From contig JAKZAN010000007.1 of NCBI GenBank assembly GCA_023053545.1, positions 8,184,001 through 8,248,000 on the forward strand: a stretch of DNA of 64,000 bases, read 5' to 3'. Positions within the stretch are counted from its first letter, which is position 1, and each line of letters starts with the position of its first letter. Made by a program: the position numbers and the translations under genes. Shown here one piece after another: positions 24,701 to 36,700 of the stretch. The notes under the pieces were generated by a model that saw only the letters and a list, made by a program, of their open reading frames with translations, made no database searches and had not been told where the DNA came from. The stretch comes from Lepidurus packardi (taxonomy: Eukaryota > Arthropoda > Branchiopoda > Notostraca > Triopsidae).

Positions 24701-27700
24701 GACAAAGACTTGCTCTTCCGTCTGTTTTCGTATAAAGTTTGGTTTCGCGGCCTAGAAAAAAGACAGGAAACCTTTCCTCTCTCGCTGTTCTTGAGTCCCG
24801 GGAGGAGTAAACGTTCCGTAGCATCCCGCTCGCAAAAGCATGTCACCACCTTTGACGCAGTCTGATCTGACTCCCCAATGTAATCATCCGCAAGGACGAA
24901 TAAAAGACGCAGAAACGATCCGACTTACCATATCTCCATGGTCGTTGCCTTCATCAACGGAACTGGCGTCTTCCATATCCCTACGCAACAAAAGCGGCGG
25001 AATCAGCCATGAGAGTTACAGATAAGAGCTCCCCACACGATAAATCAATAACCCCCCCGTAAAAGAAAAATACCGTATAGCAGATGACCAATCACAAACG
25101 TAAAAAATAAAATAAAACATAATAATAAAAAGGAGCAAGAAGGGAAAGGAAAATCCTACTTGCTGGATCGTTGACTGCCACTGCTTCGTGATTTGGCTGG
25201 GCTGCGAGGCGGTTGCGCTTGACCAGGACTAGTGATGCAACCGCTCTCATCGATGGGTAAGTGCAAGGCAGAATTGAAATACGTCCCTTGGATCACTTCT
25301 CTCAACTTTTTCACCCAAAGCTGTTTCACGTCAGGCGAGGAAGTCTTCAAGAATAAACGAAAAAAAGATTCCAAAAATAATAATAATAATAAAGGGTTGA
25401 GGTCAGAAGTTGCAATCTTACTTTTAACACAATTTTATAGTAAGGCATTGAAGTACGTCCGGTCCAGACGGCAAATTTGCACTCGTCGCCTTCAATATAC
25501 TCAGTCACCCCACACTCGGCAGTCTAAGGAATGCAAATTACGTTAAAGGCGTCATTTAAAGGACGAAAAAGGGTGGGTAGCCTTTACCATAAGCCGGTGC
25601 TTGTATACGTATTTCGCCTTTCCATACGAATCCTTGACTTCTTTGCTAAAAAGCAGGTACAATTCGAATAAAAAGATATGACGTTCCCGAGCTTTTCGTA
25701 TGATGGGTTTAGGATCCCAAACCTGGAACACCAAGACAAATAACAAAAATGGTTATTAACAATATTGAATTTCCTCCCAATAAATCAGATCGCACCTGAA
25801 AGGTATCCTGCAGGATCACATCTCCCAATTTATCCAGTGATATATCACACCCTTCCAATAAAGACAAGTGTAACGCATCGTTTACTTTCTTGGGGACATT
25901 CAGCATCACCTCCAGGCCATCCTATAACCATAAAACATGTCATTTACAATAACCATCTAAAGAAAAAAACAAAGAAAATAAATCAGACAAAATATAATCG
26001 AAATTCGTCTGACACGCTAGCTATAAATACTTTTAAGTAAAAGAATAAATAAGACAAAATAAAGTAAAAGTAAAAAAAAAACAAAAAACTTCCAAACAGA
26101 AATACAATTATCCATGATTCCAAACAGAAATATATACGATTATGATTCAACAGATATGATTCCAAACAGAAATACAATTATCTAAGAATTAAAAAAAAGT
26201 ACCTTTAGTTCTCCCTGTCCAGGCTCATCACTGCACGACTGAAGTTCCTTGAGTAAAAGTTGGTATTTGGTTATTCGCTGCACAGGTTTGATAAGGTACG
26301 CTGCAATCGGGTGCTCGATCCGATGCTTTTTCTGCACTTCTTCAAAGAAACTCCCCGCGTGCTGCACCAAAACGATATTGGATTCTTGCATCTCCTTGCA
26401 GTACTGCACGTAGATGTCAAACTTCTGAGCCTAAACTCCAACAAGCAAAACCTTGCCATTAATAACCCGCTTCATGCCCCTAAAACTTTTCTTTAAAAAA
26501 AAAAAACTTTCGTTACATACCCAGGTGACAAAGCAATGGCCCACATCCTCAGGCATTGTTTCGTACTTCTCCAATTCGCGCAAAAACGTGCCGCAATGAA
26601 AGTCCAGTACCTCTTCAATGTTGCTAAAAATGACTCGATCTTTGCCGACCAAACCGGATGGAATTTGCATGCTTCCGCTTCTCAATTCTCCCAAATAGAG
26701 CCGAACGCAAACTTCCAAGTCCTTGACGTAAGTCTGCTCGGTCTGCAACAACTCGGCCATAATAAACCTTATCCCCAACAACGAATTAAAAGAAAAAAAA
26801 AAAATATTATTATCCTATCCACCCCAGAAAACTCGGGTCTCTCTCACTCTTTTCTGCGCGCCGACTTCCGTTTCTCTTCATTAGGTTCTTTGATTTGCTC
26901 TGAGATCTTTTCTTTATCCACTTTCTCGTCTTCCTTCTCAGAAATCTTGTCTTGGCCCGAGCCCACGACACCAAGTCGAGTTTCCAGTTGCACCCTAAGC
27001 AAAAGACAGAATAATAACTTATTATGAAACAAACTTCCCACCAAACACTCAACACATTCGTAAGACTCATTATAACTCATTCTTGCTCCTAAAATGAGCA
27101 ACGACTTTTTAAATTTAAGGCTCCCGGATACCGTAGCGTATTAATGCGAAACTGTCACAGACGGTACTGATGTTTGTTATTGTTTTGCCAACAGGTTCTC
27201 CGGGTTATAAACCCGGAGTTAAAAATTACACTATGTCCTATTAGCCGCGTTCGCTTTGCACCTTCTGACTTAAACTTAAAACTAACCAAACTTCTTAACT
27301 TAAACTTAAGACTAGCCAAACTTCCTTGACTTACACTTATAAGCGTCCGTTTTAGCCTAAACTATGAAAGTTTACGGAAGTCGAGTTTATAAGCGAAGTT
27401 TACATATGCTCCACCCATGGGGCGGCGCTTGTAGAACATAAATAAAAGCAATATACGAATTGTTCGATGTCGACAAAGGAGATAAGTACACAAGAGCTGG
27501 GGTTAAGTTTAAGTCTAGGCACAAGAGTACTCGCTATAGACTTGCCTGACTTTGGAACCAAAACTAAAAGTCGACTTTCAAAGCCAAAGTCGACTAGCTA
27601 ACAAAAACGAAAAACTATTTCGAACGCTTACAAGCGCAAAGTCTTGGGTCGACTATTAAGTCTACTTAAAATTTCGTCAAAATGAATGCGGCTATTGTGG

Positions 27701-30700
27701 CAAAACGTTCGCAGGAAAAGAGTGACAAACGGGTGTCATTCGAGCTGAAAACTGGAAATGAATTAGGTTAGGTTAACATCTGTCATCAATTTTTGTTGAT
27801 GAAAATCGTTCATACCGACCTAACGTATCAAAGAGCCTTAATACTCAATTGAAAAGCAAACATTTTTATACCTGTACTTATCCAATCTGTTGCTAAAGTC
27901 CTTGTACTTGGAGTCCACATTCGAAACCCAAATTTGGATCGCTGAAGCATGGGCATGTCCTTTTTCAATTAGTCCATCCGCCAATTGCAAGAGCAGTTTG
28001 ACTTTCTCTCGGGTTTCCTAAGTACAACAAATTTCCCCCCCATTAACCAAAGTTGACGCCCAGCAAGGCAGGTAACTAGGGTAAACCCCCTCCCACACAC
28101 ATACACCCAGACAAGGTTATCTAACCTCACTCCAAAAGTATGCCAAGAATGCAGATTTTTACCTTGGCGGTTTCTTTGAAGCGCTGCTGCTCTTCTAACC
28201 ACAACCGCAGCTCTTCTTTGCTTTGACTTTGCACGTGTGGCGCTCTACTGGCTAAATAAGTTTCCCCCGTTTGCTGAATCCAGTCCAGGCACTGACGCGC
28301 TGAACGCTCAAATAACAAAAATTGCTGGCAGTGATCCAGTCGCTTTTTTTTCTGCGTCCAACACTCCAAAACTTGGTTTTCTTGGGAGAGCAGCTTTTCC
28401 AAAATACCTGTCCATAACAGAAACGAGAGATCCATCACAATCTTGTTTCGTTCACCCTTTTTCTTTTTCCTTCGTTGGCATGCGTGAGCACAAACTAACC
28501 TTTGACTCGCGCTTCAGGTCCCCTCAATCCAGCTTCGCCTTGAACACTATAAAACTGGAGCGATCGCGAGGAATATTTCAAAAACGTTTCAGCTGTTCTT
28601 CTGGCCAAAGTGCAAGCCTTTAGGAAACTTTCCTTCTGTTCTTGGTGGCGTGAAATCAACTGCGATAAGGACGACAACTTGTCGGCTTCTGCAACAAACC
28701 AACCCACGCAACACAACAAAAATACACACTGTACGTCAGGGAATAAACCAAAAGAAAACCATCCGGCTTTTCCTAATTACTAACGGAATGTTACTTACCT
28801 GTCAGATTCTTCTCACCCGAAGGCGACGTTAGAGGCGACGGGCCCTTGTTGCCCATACTCTGCCCAGCTCCACACCAATCCTCGTCGCGACGATACTCTC
28901 GCTCCAAGCTATCCAACACGGAGCAAACCTACGACGGGAAAATTTCAAATAAATTGGCGCCAAACATGTGTAAAACCTTTTTTATCCCTTTCATAACCTA
29001 ATTTTAAAAGACTAAACACCCTTTTAGGTGTTAATAACCCTTTCGCACTACTCTAAAGGGTTGAAAACCCTATTTAAAGGGATCAAAACCAAATTTCAAT
29101 GGTAAATAGCCCTAAATACCAAATTTTAGATTTTAGGATCTAAAAATTACCTTAAGAACATAATTTAAAAGATTAGACAACCTTTTCAAGAGTTACAAAC
29201 AGTTTGAAACCACTCTAAAGGGTTCAAGACCACTTTTAAAGGTATCAAAACCGTATTTCAATGGTTATTAATCTTAAAAAAATACCAAAAAGGGATGAAA
29301 ATGAAATTTCAATGGTAAATAGCCCTAAATACCCAATTTTAGATTTTAGGATTTAAAAATTACCTTAAAAACATAATTTAAAAGATTAGACAACCTTTTC
29401 AAGAGACACAAACAGTTTGAAACTATTCTAAAGGGTTCGAGACCACTTTTAAAAGTATCAAAACCATATTTCAATGGTTAATAATCTTAAAAAAATACCA
29501 AAAATAAAAAAGAGCAAGAGGAGGGCATTTCCTACCTGATCTGCCGTTTTGTAAAAATTCAAAGACGCGGTTACGAGCTTGTGTCTTTCTTCAGCACAGG
29601 TTACGAGTTGCTGCCATCGTCTTGTAACTCGGTCAATAATTTCGCGAATGCCTTCCGGGTCATAATGTGGCGTCGTTAAGAGCGTCTCTGCTTTCTGCCG
29701 AGCGCTTAAGGCCGACGCATGGGTTTTCTATCAAAGAAAAGAAAAAAAGGCCCCAAACAAATGATAAAGGCCACCTTTTTGCCCAACTTTCTACACATAT
29801 GCTTAAGCTTCAAATACCTCGATGGCAACCTGGCAACGATCATGGTCCGTGCGCAGCTTTTCCGCCTCTTGCAAATGAGAAGGGATCATTAAGGAAGCCA
29901 TAAGCATCTGCTCTGCATTGCGAATCCAACTTATCACCTGTTTAGAGACACAAACATAACCCGACGTTTAATAAGCGTGTTGAAACAGGGGGGCTCACGA
30001 CGTACTTGATTGGCTTCTGCACCCAATTGAGCAAACTGTAAGGCTTGCTCAAAGCGAACCCGGCGCATCTCTGCAGCATCTTCGAGATCCATCTCTCGCT
30101 CGTGTAAATACTCGAGCAGAACTTGCACTTTCATTGCACCGGTCAAACCGGATTCCGGCTCTGTCAGATTCATGCCTGAGCTTTCCAAAACCTACATCAT
30201 TTTCGCCCAAATAGAAGAAAAATACATGAAAAATCAGTGAAAAGACAACCCCCCCAAAAGTAGCGCAGGTAAAAATTTCTCCACCAACACCCAAAGACAA
30301 TAATCAAAGCCAGGAAGTGGCAGGTTTTCATGTTACAATTTTCGGAATTTTAGGAAATGACGGGGAACCCTCCGGCCTATGGGTAATGGTCCAAAAGTAA
30401 AAAGGGAAAATCGTTTGAATTTACCTGACACAGTTCCTGTCCTCTTTGTAAAACGCGAAACGTGGCGGCTTGCATATGAGCCAGACTATCGTTATGATGC
30501 TGCAATAGAGACTCGGCTTTGCTAACTTCATTTGGATCCGTCGGTTCACCGCCTTGACTGCTACTTGCGTTATTCGTGTGACTGGAGAGCTCACTCGCCC
30601 ACAACTCTAACTGACTGGAAACCTACACATACGCACATGGAAAAGCCAGAGAATAATCAAATTAGTCGACCACGCCCTCTATAATGTGCCCTTAGCAAGA

Positions 30701-33700
30701 CTGAAACAAATAAAAACTGAACTAAATATGAAAAAAGGGAAGAAAATAAATAAAGCAAAAAAAAGAAAAAAAGAGAGAGAGAAACGGACGGTTTTGCTTG
30801 GCATTTACCTCCAACGCGTCCCTTTCGAATAGTTTTAATTGAAGAAACAAGTCCAGTTTCAATTTGCGGGCCACCCACAGGTCCGTCAAATCGTCTCTTT
30901 GCCGCCCTAAACGTTCCAAGGCAGATTCCACGCAAGTCACCGATCCTGTGTTATCGGATTCCGCTGTCAAGCCCACATTTCTGCACGTAAACAACGAAAC
31001 AGCCGAATTTCACTATTTTGAACATGAATTTGGCACCAATTACCCCCCAAATACTTGACATTTCTAGCCTCATTCCTCGAACTTACAACTTAATTCAACC
31101 GTTTATATATTTAATCTAATTTTACTTTTAATATTTTATTTAATCTAGTTTTACTTTTAATATTTTTTTTTTATTTTCATAGTAACTTTATGACATCTTA
31201 TGACATTTAATCGTACATTTCTTTTGTATTTTAGTAATTTATTTTTGTTTTATTAGTTCCATTTCTCTAGTTCTATTTTATTATTTCTATTTAACCTAAT
31301 TTTACTTTTAATATTTTTTTATTTTCATAGTAACTTTATGACATCTTATGACATTTAATCGTACATTTCTTTTGTATTTTAGTAATTTATTTTTGTTTTA
31401 TTAGTTCCATTTCTCTAGTTCTATTTTATTATTTCTATTTAACCTAATTTTACTTTTAATATTTTATTTAATCTAATTTTACTTTTATTATTTTTTTTAT
31501 TTTCATAGTAACTTTATGACATCCTATGACATTTAATCGTACATTTCTTTTGTATTTTAGTTATTTATTGTGTTTTATTATTTACATTTCTGTAGTTCTA
31601 TTTTATTATTTCTATTTTTCCATTTTTATTTTTAGTCTGTTTCTATTTTAATTGGGGTATTTTAGTATTTTGCCTGAGGGGTATTTTAGTCCTATATTTG
31701 ATTTTTATTGACCTTACAACGACTATTGTTTGTTATTATGGACTTTTGTGAGGTGTTTTAATAACTTAACTGTATGAATGTCTTTGTTTACCTTAATTCC
31801 TGTAAAAGCGCCGTACCTTCGGCCATCGTGTTTAGGCAAGCTTCCACCGTGGACTCCTTTTGCAAGGCCAACTGTTCCACCTGTCGTTGAAGCTCTTCAA
31901 CGCTGTTCACCACTTCATCCGACTGCAGGACTTGCCGCAAATCCTCGATCCACTTGGACACTTCCTTTTCGTGCGAGTAAAAGAGTACAGCCAAGTCTAA
32001 AATGCGTCTTCGTTGCTCAACCCGAGCGGCAAAACTGCTGACGTGAGCGTCTAATTCCCGCGCTACACTGTAGATATCCGCTGGACTACATTCACCGGTT
32101 TGGGCCAACTCTTCCGCCGCTGCTAGTAACTTCTCTGCATTCGTGTACGTATTCTAAAGGAGAGAGACAATCCAAAGACAAAGGAAAAAGCCATCTAGAA
32201 ACATATCCGTCTGCCCCCAACAATGAAAAACTTGTGTCTAGCAAAGAGAAAATAATCGTAAAAGTCAAAACAAACCCAGACAGGCAAGGCTACGATATAC
32301 GACACTCATCACAACCATATAGACTTATTCAAACTCTACAAGAAATGAACCACTTCATATACTGTACTTATGCGACACTATTGCACCCCAGCCAGCTATA
32401 CCCAAACAGAGGCCCAGTCTTTGTGTATAAGTTTTACTTTGTGTATAAGTTTTACTTTGTGTTTGTCCAGAGTTTGTTGACACAAAAGCAAGTTCTCGAC
32501 AACAAACGCAATTAGCCAGATGAAGAACCAAGAGGAAAAGTAAGTCTTCTAAACACACTCATGCGTGTCCCCAATGCCAAACGGGTAAAAAAATCAAGAT
32601 ATCCACTCCATTCAACTAAACGCATTCCAAGTGCACAGCAAAACAAACAGCTCGAAGGGTTTTTTTTATACCAAACTTCGTGACACGCTCAACGGGACGC
32701 AAACAAAATCTCAGAGCTCAATCTCTAACCCTTTTAAAACTTTTCTGTCTTCGAAACTACTGGCCTTCGGTTGTTGCTTCTTCCACTCTCAAGTCTAAAC
32801 AAGAAAAAAGCTTCGGGGTGTTGTGTTGCCTGTCACAATAAGACTGGCATCGGCAAAAGAAATGTCAAACGAAACCCTGAGCGTCCAAAACCCTCTGTAA
32901 TGATCTTAAAACCCGAACTAATGCAGCGATCTGTCACACGAGAGGGAAAGAACGAGAGAGAGACCTTCTCCCACAACGGCTTCTTCAAATCCTCCTTCCC
33001 CCTCCAAAGTCTTCTTAAATCCCGTTAAAAAAAAGAAAGACAAGAAATGTTACGCTCTATGCGCCTTAGAAATTCGGTTTCAGCTCTGCGATTTTTATTA
33101 TGGGATGCAATTAAGAAGGATGAGAAGCGTCGAGAGATGTGTTGCACGTGCTGGGAAAGAGAAAAGCACAGGAAGAAGGGGTTGTAAGCATAATCGGGAA
33201 GCAAGACGTAAAACGAGGGGGGGCAAAAGCCCATGCTCCCAAGCCGCATCGGGATAAACGAAGGCAATTATGTCTTAATGAGGGGCATGCTCGGTTGCTT
33301 CTATCCACAAGGTTTTTCCTGTTCATGTCCCTGCTCTAGTGTTGTTATTGCGTTGTGTGTGACCACCTGGCCTTCAAATTGCTCTCCCTATTCAATGCTT
33401 CCAACAAGGGGCTTCTTCCTTCGCAATACATGTGTTAAGAGCAGACCAACGCTGGAAGCTAGACCAGAAACAGCCTTCCCCCTCCCTTTCTTTTCCCCCC
33501 CAAAACGCAGTTTGATGGAAAGTAGAGTAACTCAACAAAAGCCAGAGAAGCCAAGCAAGATGGATCGTCATCGTGATGTAATGGCCCCGTCCATTTACCT
33601 GTGCCACATTCTCAAAGTGCTGATGGCTCTTTTGGTAAGCTCGCGCCTTTTGTAAGGTTCTTCCAATGGCCACATTCTTCCTCAGGAACACTTCTCCGTG

Positions 33701-36700
33701 ATGCTCGAGCCAATCCAGAACCTACAACATACACAAAATAAGCACGCATCCTCGCTTAATTCAAACTTAACAAAATCACTCAATTAAAGGTAAGGATGAA
33801 ATTAAATTATAAGTAACTATATGAAATTAAATTATAAGTAACTAAATGAAATTAAATTATAAGTAACTAAATGAAAGATTACAAGTAACTAAATTAAAGA
33901 CTCAATCACGACTAATTGCTTATGCTAAATCCTTAAACTACAAATAATTAAATTAGCAAAATCTAATTGTTTTAATCTAATTAAAATCGATTAAAACAAG
34001 CGCAAGCCATCTTTTATACAACACTAACTGAAATAAATAAATCGATAGAAGAATATAGCGGATATTACTACCTACTATTGAAATCTACTAATCTAATTAG
34101 TAGAACTTCAGAAGAACAATTTAGAAATTAGAAGAATTGATTAAAAATAAGATAACGTAGGAATAAATAAGAAAAAATGTACATAGAGTAAATTAAAAGA
34201 AGATAAAGTGAGAATAAATAAGGAAATGGTTATAGAACGGAAGGTTACACACTAAAATAGAGCAATTAAAGTGAACACATAAACACTAAGATAGAAAAGG
34301 AAGATTACGGGAAGAATTTATGTTAGACGCAAATAAGGAATATAAAAGAATGCAAGTTTACTTGTTTCACATCGTCTTGAAATAAGCGTAAAGCCAATCG
34401 TTGGTGTAGTTTTAGTTTCCTGTTTCCCCAGCGTTGTTCTAGAACCCGGTGATGCTGCAACAACTGGTTCATGACTGCCAGGACATGTGAGGCTGCTGCC
34501 GAGTAATCAGCACCAGGGTTTGAAGACACAGGAGGAGCTCTAGGCCCAATCGAGCTCTTAAGTCAGAAAGTAGAGCAATAAAAGAGGATTAAATTCGATT
34601 CGAGATCCCCTCAACTTTCTCAACAAGGAAACATACCTGTTTGCTCTTGATGGCAGGCTCATTTCTCGTCAGATTGGCAACTTGCACCAAATGGTCTAGT
34701 TGATAGAGTACTTTCTTACTACTACTATGCACCTCAGTATAGGCTTGACACATGGTTTCGTAAAGATTTTGATGCTGATGGATCGCAGCCTCCAAAGCAG
34801 CGTCACTACTCGGAATGTTGGTATCTTCGCAGGCCGCGCTCCACACAGTCACATTTCCAATATACTGAAAGGGAAAAGAAAATGGAAGGAAAATAAAAAT
34901 GAGCTCGGAAAACTCGCTTTTCGCCCCGAACACACACCTGTTCCGCCTTCTGATGAAATACAACCGACAAGCCGAGCACCGTTGTTCTCTCATCTAAACA
35001 GGAAGCAAATTCTTTCCAAGCTTTTTCAAGCTGGCCAGCCCAGGAGCGAATTAGGGAAGAGGCGTAGTGGCGGCTGTCTAACAACCTGCCCGCCACACTT
35101 AGTAACCGGTTCACCGTCACGTACATATCCTGAAAAAAATTACCATGTTTAACAGGTTCTTAAAGGCTCCACGATCCCCAACAAAAAGGAAAAGGAAAGT
35201 GATTACCATAGAGCTCATGGAAAAATGCTTGTGATCTTCTTGCAACTCTTTGGAGGTTTGATATGATTGCCCGATATCCACGTAATTGAGCATAAATTCC
35301 TCCTGGCTCTGATGGATCCAATCGAACATCTGGATTGCAATTAAAACATGATTAGGAAGGTCTTTATGAGAAGGAGTAATGATTCTTTTTTGGGAGGAGG
35401 GGGGTTAAAAACCTTGTCGCAATCTTGCTCAAACAAACGCAGCTGACAACACTGATCCAATCGATGTTTTCGCTGCTGCCAGAGCTGTAAAACTTGTTGC
35501 TGAGCTCCATGCAGCAATTCCAATGCTTGGAGGATGGAAGGCACGCAGGCTTGCAAGTCGGGATTGGACACCAATGCACTGCATCCCGAATCTCTGCCTG
35601 AGTAACCCGAATCATAGCCACTGCTCGCATCACAGTTCAATCTTGAGAAAAGGAAGGGGAAAAACGAAAGTCATTAGTATTCAATCTCGTTGTACGGTCG
35701 GATTCTGGTTCAAACCTTTGCAAGAGTCGTTGTCCCATTAAATCAATATCGTCTACCGGGGCTTTGAGGATCTTTTTCCTCATCTCTGCATTGAGCTCGA
35801 GCGCGTGCTTCGAAGACATGACATCTTCTGGCAAGTCTCCACTGGTCAGGTCGTCTTTGAGATCGTCAATCTTGTCTATTACGTCTGCAGCTTTCCAGAG
35901 AAAATCCTCCAAAACCTAAACGAAACTAATCATCAATTTACGCCCCTAACAACAGGGCTAGAACAGATGTCACTTTTTATTAATGGAACACAGTTCCATA
36001 AATAAAATTCGGTGAAAAGAAAGTGAGGTGGGGTGAAAAGTAAGCTATAACAAGACCCCCCCAATTACCAAACGGATTTCCAGCCATTGGGCGTGATCAT
36101 AAGGCAACGTGCCATCCAAATCGGGAGGTAACTGCGTAGGCTCAAAGCTTTTCGGCAAGGCATCTAAACTGATCATAGAAGTCTATAATAAATCAAATAA
36201 AAAAACATCATTATTATAATTATTATCATCAGTAGTCGTAGTATAATTAATGAGCATAATTCATTTTTCCAAGGTTAATAACCTCAGACCTACCCTTGCG
36301 TTGAAAGAAATTAATAATTAATGCAAATTAATATAGACTAATGAAGTCAGTCAAGGTCCCTTACCTCGAATTTATATTTGTGGGAAGCTAAGCTCGTGCG
36401 TTGTTTCTGCCAGAACGTGTCTGGCTTAATAATATAGGCTGTGTGAATACGGTTCGCAAAATGCTCTTGAAGGGTTTTCAAAATGGGTTTGACATGTGGC
36501 CATGACGAGCCCCTGGTATCGACGATCACGCTGAGTCCCACCTCACGGACTTCCTCGCTAGATTCCAGAAACCAGAAACAAACGCCAAATAAGGAAACAA
36601 GGTCAAGACTCCTTATAGGTACACTATCTTCTTTTTTTTTTTTTAATTATATGTATCTTGGAAAGTCGTAACAACAGGAAAATATAGCCTTCACGCTGAT

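Larger units (their letters stand above)
18760..24928. other. Second-longest TRIO intron, with a G+C-richer patch
   Basis: A 6.2-kb intron between exons 29 and 30. From about 19000 to 20600 it is less A+T-rich with more CpG, and holds a 212-codon minus-strand frame (19666-20304) and smaller plus-strand frames, none recognised. It may be an internal promoter or CpG-rich element. The rest contains the 27-bp and 340-bp repeats listed separately. Confidence 0.4.

Noticed and set aside
35646-35715. Read-through coding after LLQR in TRIO exon 5
   Set aside because: Open but not similar to TRIO; a branch-like tactaat and pyrimidine tract before CTCAAG show a short intron.
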